From: Propionibacterium sp.
GTDB lineage: Bacteria > Actinomycetota > Actinomycetes > Propionibacteriales > Propionibacteriaceae
Assembly: GCA_012839035.1 (NCBI GenBank)
Contig: DUOB01000125.1
Coordinates: 1-58,083 of the forward strand
Direction of reading: 5' to 3'
DNA length: 58,083 nt
Shown here: one piece after another, positions 54,398 to 58,083 of the stretch
Layout of the letters: the number at the start of each line of letters is the position of its first letter
How positions within the stretch are numbered: the first letter of the stretch is position 1
Position numbers and translations under genes: made by a program
Notes under the pieces: generated by a model
What the model was told of the DNA's origin: nothing
What the model saw: the letters and a program-made list of their open reading frames with translations, nothing else
The model's database searches: none

Positions 54398-54403
54398 AGG
54401 GTA
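54398..54403 (-). promoter_or_regulatory. -10 box TACCCT for leaderless gene
   Basis: TACCCT, 7 nt, GTG 54390 on the minus strand. Confidence 0.45.
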
Positions 54404-54440
54404 TAGAAAGAGGGGTCGCTGCGGGAGACGATCGAGGGAA

Positions 54441-54454
54441 TACCCTGGCGGGTA
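54441..54454. promoter_or_regulatory. CsoR-family operator TACCC-N4-GGGTA
   Basis: TACCCTGGCGGGTA is a perfect 5-bp dyad of the CsoR/CstR operator type. It overlaps a TAAGCT -10 box at 54453-54458 in front of the regulator gene, so autorepression is likely. Confidence 0.65.
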
Positions 54455-54455
54455 A

Positions 54456-54764
<309 letters not shown>

Positions 54765-54779
54765 ATGGCGCCGGCGGCG

Positions 54780-55574
54780 TCACTCGTTGGCGTGCGTCTC
54801 GATCGCCTGGATGAAATTGGCCGTGGGCTGGGCGCCGTTGATCACACTCGTATTGATCACGAAGAACGGGGTGCCGGTGATGCCGAGCTGCTGGGCTTCC
54901 TGCGAGTCCCGCTCGACCGCCTCCCGCAGAGCGGGGTCATCGAGATCGGCTTCGAATCGGGCCAGATCGGGGATCCCCGCCGTCCGGGCGAACTCCAGCA
55001 GCCCGGTCCTGGAGTGGTCGGGTTGCGGGTTCTGGGTCAGGTCGTCGAACACCGCCGCATAGAACTCCCAGAACCGGCCCTGCTGTGCCGCGGCTCTGGC
55101 TGCGACCGCGGTCGTGACGGACTCCTCGCCCAGGACCGCCAGGTCCCGATATTCGATCCGCAGAGTTCCGTCGTCCACATAGTGCTGGAGTGCGGGCAGG
55201 GTTTCCCGGGCCCATCGAGCACAGTAGGGGCAGCGATAGTCCGACCACTCCGTCAACACCACCTTGGCGTCCGGGGATCCCACGGCCAACGGGTCATTCG
55301 CCTGGCGTCGGGGAAGCTGCTGCAGCAGTCTCATGACTTCCGGATCCTGGGTGGGCTCTGCCTGTTGTTCCGGGGCCGGTGCGGGTTGGGCGGTGGCTGT
55401 CGGGGGTACGCCCGCACCGCTCTGCGGCTCGTTGGCTGTTCCCATCTGCTGCCCCGACCCCATCTGGTGGCCGAGGATGAAAGCCAGCGCCAAAGACAGC
55501 ACCCAGGCCACGAGCCAGGCGATCCTGGCCGACGTGGATCCTTCCGATCGCGATGTTTCCAGCTGCGTTGACAC
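54780..55574 (-). CDS. DsbA-like thioredoxin-fold membrane-anchored oxidoreductase
   Basis: A 264-aa protein with one N-terminal membrane helix (about 18-36), a Gln/Pro-rich linker and a DsbA-type domain. The redox motif is CPYC in WSDYRCPYCARW and the cis-Pro loop is GTPFFVIN. It should introduce disulfides into exported proteins. GTG 55574 has AGGGGG just upstream. It converges with the CsoR-type gene. Confidence 0.9.
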   Translation of the reverse strand: MSTQLETSRSEGSTSARIAWLVAWVLSLALAFILGHQMGSGQQMGTANEPQSGAGVPPTATAQPAPAPEQQAEPTQDPEVMRLLQQLPRRQANDPLAVGSPDAKVVLTEWSDYRCPYCARWARETLPALQHYVDDGTLRIEYRDLAVLGEESVTTAVAARAAAQQGRFWEFYAAVFDDLTQNPQPDHSRTGLLEFARTAGIPDLARFEADLDDPALREAVERDSQEAQQLGITGTPFFVINTSVINGAQPTANFIQAIETHANE

Positions 55575-55813
55575 CAGTCCCCCTGCGGTCGATTGCCGTG
55601 CGCCGAAGCGGCTGTGGCGCCGGACGTGCTGGCGTACCTCCCTTGGCCGGGGCGGCCAGCGATGAAAACCCTAGTGCGTCCCCCGGGGAACGTACGCTGC
55701 CGAAGCGCCTGATTGAGTGTGCCGTTCTCTGAAAACGCGGCTTTGTGGGTCGTTCACCCCGTGTTTAACTTCCAGGCAAGATAACGATCTGATCTCAACG
55801 AAGGCGAAGACCC

Positions 55814-56869
55814 TTGTCTGACGATAATCATCTGCCGAAGCGCGCCGTGAGCGTGGACGACGACCACTCCGCCATGGGGGACGGCGTCGGGGCTTTCCGC
55901 ACCGTCGTGCGGAAGGCTGCTCTCCCGGCTGTCCTCGTGATGGCGGTTTCCTCGGGCCTGGCGTTTGGTGGCCTGGCACCCAAGGGTGCCGAGACTGTGA
56001 GCGCAGAACCGGCTCCCGCCGTCGCTATGCCCGCCCGCGATGCGGAGACCGTATCCCGAAACTTTGACCGCGCCTCCATCGACGAGGCACTGGCTGCCGG
56101 TGAGCCAACTGCCCCGGCCGGCCAGCCCGAGGACACCAAGCCCGCTGTCGAGGAAAGCCCCGCCGGTCCCGCCGACGAGGCGGCCCCGCGTCCCGAAGCG
56201 AAGGCCCTGACCGCAATCACCCCCGAGGAGGGCGAGACCGCGCCCACGACCGGGCGTGCCTATGCCTCCACCAATGTGAACGTGCGTTCCGACGCCAGCG
56301 TCTCCAGCGATCGCATCGCCTCGGTGTCCAGCGGAGAATCCGTGGCGGTGACCGGGCGTACCGACAACGGCTTCACCCAGGTGAACGTCAACGGCAAGAC
56401 CGGCTGGATCTCGTCGGACTATGTCTCGAAGGACGCTCCGAAGGCTCCGGCCCCCGCAGCTTCGAGTGCCCGCTCTTCCGCTCCGGCCGTCAAGGCGGCT
56501 GCTCCGGCTGCTGCTCCCGCTGCCCGGAGCTGTGCTCCGCTGCCGGGACTCCAGGCTCGGACCGCGGCCGTGCATCAGGCGCTGTGCGCCAACTTCCCCG
56601 CGATCACGTCCTATGGCGGCGTGCGCGCCGACTGGGATGTCGAGCATCCCTCCGGCCGCGCGATCGACGCCATGACGTCGAACCAGGCGGTTGGTGACGC
56701 GGTTGCCAACTGGGCCCGTGCGAACGCCGGGCAGTACGGCATCACCGAGGTCATCTGGAACCAGCGGATCTGGACCACCCAGCGGGCCGGTGAGGGCTGG
56801 CGCATGATGAGCGATCGCGGGTCGGCCACCGCCAACCACCGCGACCACGTGCACATCAGCGTTCGCTGA
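55814..56869 (+). CDS. Secreted SH3b cell-wall protein
   Basis: A 351-aa exported protein: one N-terminal hydrophobic segment (about 36-52), a Pro/Ala/Glu-rich linker, a bacterial SH3 domain (about 150-200: STNVNVRSDASVSSDRIASV, then GFTQVNVNGKTGWISSDYV) and a C-terminal domain. The last shows ITSYGGVRADWDVEHPSGRAID-type residues and a terminal HRDHVHISVR, resembling ARB-07466-like/peptidase-fold domains. It binds or remodels peptidoglycan. TTG 55814 has GGCGAAG upstream; an internal ATG at 55874 is a possible alternative start. The 5' leader (55675-55813) contains no riboswitch I can identify. Confidence 0.8.
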   Translation: MSDDNHLPKRAVSVDDDHSAMGDGVGAFRTVVRKAALPAVLVMAVSSGLAFGGLAPKGAETVSAEPAPAVAMPARDAETVSRNFDRASIDEALAAGEPTAPAGQPEDTKPAVEESPAGPADEAAPRPEAKALTAITPEEGETAPTTGRAYASTNVNVRSDASVSSDRIASVSSGESVAVTGRTDNGFTQVNVNGKTGWISSDYVSKDAPKAPAPAASSARSSAPAVKAAAPAAAPAARSCAPLPGLQARTAAVHQALCANFPAITSYGGVRADWDVEHPSGRAIDAMTSNQAVGDAVANWARANAGQYGITEVIWNQRIWTTQRAGEGWRMMSDRGSATANHRDHVHISVR

Positions 56870-56894
56870 CGCTGTTCTTGCGAGGATTGGGGCA

Positions 56895-56933
56895 GGGCCC
56901 GCTTCCCGAAGGGGAGGCGGGTCCTCGCTTTTC
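56895..56933 (+). terminator. Rho-independent terminator after the SH3 protein
   Basis: GGGCCCGCTTCCC pairs with GGGGAGGCGGGTCC around a GAA loop, followed by TCGCTTTTCC. It begins 26 bp after the stop. Confidence 0.75.
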
Positions 56934-57161
56934 CTGCCCCAGTCCATCGCCGAGGGCATGGGAAGGGCGCGTGGCGCGGCTATCCCAACACTGCGGCAAG
57001 CAGTGATGAACGTCACGTGAGGAAGATCTCATGGCCAGTTCTTAAGATCAACGGAACGCAATTCGGCGGAAATGTGATAAGGCGATACCCTTGGTTTAAC
57101 ACGTGGAAATCAATTTCCCGTGTCCTGTTGGCTCTCGCACTTTCAAGGATTTGATCAATTC

Positions 57162-57302
57162 ATGTCTCTCGCCAAGACTCTCCGCCAGCGTCGTGCCACT
57201 GTCCGCGCCAACCGTGTGATGGAGCGTGCGATTCGGACTGCTGCTTCCCCTGCCATGCGGGATGAGCTCATCATCGCCGCCCAACGCGCCGGTCTTCGCT
57301 GA
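57162..57302 (+). CDS. 46-aa basic conserved-type small protein
   Basis: A tiny Arg-rich helical protein (start MSLAKTLRQRRATVRANR, end MRDELIIAAQRAGLR). The pattern of a basic helix followed by a MRDEL-type segment looks like a small protein found in other actinobacteria; I cannot name a family. An AAGGAT lies 11 nt upstream of ATG 57162. It is followed 10 bp later by a strong intrinsic terminator, which supports a real monocistronic transcript. The role is unknown; DNA or RNA binding is a guess from its charge. Confidence 0.65.
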   Translation: MSLAKTLRQRRATVRANRVMERAIRTAASPAMRDELIIAAQRAGLR

Positions 57303-57312
57303 ACCGCAGATC

Positions 57313-57340
57313 AAGCCCCCGCTCGGCGGGGGCTTTTTTG
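57313..57340 (+). terminator. Strong rho-independent terminator after the 46-aa protein
   Basis: AAGCCCCCGC pairs with GCGGGGGCTT around loop TCG, followed by a run of T. This is the clearest intrinsic terminator of the window. Confidence 0.92.
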
Positions 57341-57341
57341 T

Positions 57342-57379
57342 GCCCCGGGGCGTGCACCATCCGGCGCCCGGGGCTTTTT
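57342..57379 (+). terminator. Second tandem terminator
   Basis: GCCCCGGGGCG pairs imperfectly with CGCCCGGGGC, followed by TTTTT. It backs up the terminator just upstream. Confidence 0.6.
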
Positions 57380-57425
57380 GTGTCCCCGACGAGCACTATT
57401 CGGGCGGGGTGTTCGTGCCCCGGGG

Positions 57426-57507
57426 CCAGGATTGGCAGCTGGTTCGTCGAGGTGAGTGCGTGACTGGGGGAAACGCTCGGCGTCCGGCATCTGGGTGCCA
57501 ATCCTGG
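57426..57507 (-). repeat. Palindromic element E3 (82 bp)
   Basis: On the plus strand it runs from CCAGGATTGGCAGCTGG to GGGTGCCAATCCTGG. Read on the minus strand, the interior has TTTCCCCCAGTCACG and the same order as E1, E2 and E4. It lies between the tandem terminators and the 3' end of dgt. The gap 57380-57425 holds no gene. Confidence 0.8.
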
Positions 57508-57610
57508 TGGAGAATCAGAGCACGTCGCCGGCTCAGAGGACGGCGGAGCTCTCCGGGTGCCAATGGCTGGCGTGTCAGAGCACGCCGCTGGCCCAGAGGA
57601 CGCCGGAGCT
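57492..57610. repeat. Tandem duplication of E3 end plus the dgt 3' end
   Basis: Two direct copies of about 58 bp with a 60-bp period. Each starts with GGGTGCCAAT and runs through CAGAGCACG to GGAGCT. The 36-bp shared tails at 57515-57550 and 57575-57610 differ at 4 positions. The second tail is the end of the dgt coding sequence; the first is an out-of-service copy of it between dgt and E3. Confidence 0.72.
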
Positions 57611-58083
57611 GGGGCCGAGTCGGGCGGCGTACCCCAGCGCCTGCGAATCACTGAGCCCCGCCACGTAGTCGATGACCCCGCGCCCGCGCGCCATCCGGGC
57701 GATCTCGGAATCGCCGGTGTGTCCGTCCAGCCACTCGGGGTGGCTCTCGCGCACCAGGTGATAGCCGTGTTCGGCCAGCTCGACCAGTTCCAGCAGGCGC
57801 CGGGGCGCGCGCCGGGCGTCGAAACGGTCGGACAACCAGGCGTCGAACGTGTGGACCAGTTCGGCGAGGACCATCGATTGCCCGCGCTGGACCATGGCGA
57901 GGTCGGGGCGGTGCAGCACGAAATACTGATGGACGAACTTGAGCACCTGGATCTGGTGCCAGGCGAGCGGCTTGACGGTGATCACGGGCTCACGCGAGCA
58001 GCTCGGCTCGGGGTTCATCACCAGGGCCGAGGTGAAGTTGTCGATCCAGCGGCCGATGAAATCGGAGATCGTGGAATCGGCCG
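57575..58083 (-). CDS. dgt: dGTP triphosphohydrolase, C-terminal part (5' end outside window)
   Basis: About 169 residues of the C-terminal part of a dGTPase (HD superfamily), which hydrolyses dGTP or other dNTPs to the nucleoside and triphosphate. Recognisable features are DFIGRWIDNFTSALV at the edge and RGVIDYVAGLSDSQAL near the end. The frame is open to the window end; GTG 58021 is not the real start. The HD active site is upstream of the window. The 3' end overlaps the tandem duplication at 57492-57610. Confidence 0.85.
   Translation of the reverse strand, partial: ADSTISDFIGRWIDNFTSALVMNPEPSCSREPVITVKPLAWHQIQVLKFVHQYFVLHRPDLAMVQRGQSMVLAELVHTFDAWLSDRFDARRAPRRLLELVELAEHGYHLVRESHPEWLDGHTGDSEIARMARGRGVIDYVAGLSDSQALGYAARLGPSSGVLWASGVL

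Noticed and set aside
55675..55813. A c-di-AMP (ydaO) riboswitch in the leader of the SH3 wall protein
   Set aside because: Actinobacterial wall hydrolases often have one, but the conserved ydaO segments are not visible here.

Overview
The window is high-GC actinobacterial chromosome. A YkoEDC transporter under a TPP riboswitch, a mycothiol-type maleylpyruvate isomerase family protein, DUF805/DUF4282 membrane proteins, FadE5-type acyl-CoA dehydrogenase and many leaderless genes point to Actinomycetota. My best guess is Propionibacteriales (Propionibacteriaceae); that placement is inference. It is ordinary chromosome with no prophage, IS element, plasmid functions or CRISPR array, but small palindromic repeats and several decayed genes are scattered through it.

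Layout. 1-4327: the end of PEP carboxylase, a zinc-ribbon NUDIX hydrolase, two pirins (one behind a perfect 16-bp palindrome), a DUF3467 protein and a 5'-truncated DUF2723 membrane protein. 4328-5823: a broken DUF559 nuclease-fold gene between two copies of an 82-84 bp palindromic element. 5824-8867: thiolase and class I fumarase, divergent. 9057-11880: response regulator, sensor kinase and kinase-like membrane protein with overlapping reading frames. 11877-14617: an aromatic meta-cleavage operon (P-loop kinase, LigA, LigB, amidohydrolase). 14700-17716: ykoEDC and its TPP riboswitch. 17860-22548: small housekeeping genes, a cytochrome P450 and tRNA-Ala. 22680-26862: two DUF805 proteins and a class A PBP. 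26893-30251: two GT-C mannosyltransferases and an AlkD-like protein. 30268-36541: a TetR-controlled MMPL plus YhgE/Pip envelope module. 36553-46908: DUF2079 protein, tyrosine phosphatase, pseudoprotease, alanine-racemase-fold enzyme, 5'-3' exonuclease, divergent sigma/anti-sigma pair, FemAB-type transferase and a PrsW protein. 46988-50599: bkdABC. 50636-58083: DUF4282 protein, FadE5-like dehydrogenase with TetR, CsoR/CstR-type regulator, DsbA-like protein, SH3 wall protein, a 46-aa protein and the 3' end of dgt.

How the genes work together. Central and branched-chain/fatty-acid metabolism (ppc, fumarase, thiolase, bkdABC, fadE5) sits beside envelope genes (PBP, FemAB, GT87, PIG-V, MMPL/YhgE, SH3 protein). 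About a dozen genes start at, or within a base of, the predicted transcription start, 6-7 nt after a TANNNT box.

The most unusual content is the palindromic element family (4480-4563, 5622-5703, 19788-19869, 57426-57507), its association with the DUF559 pseudogene, and the tandem duplication of one element end together with the dgt 3' end. A second palindrome of similar architecture lies at 20860-20936. Also notable are an anti-sigma factor with a metallothionein-like tail, an RND pump fused to a dead ABC ATPase domain, and a tyrosine codon choice set by the preceding base.
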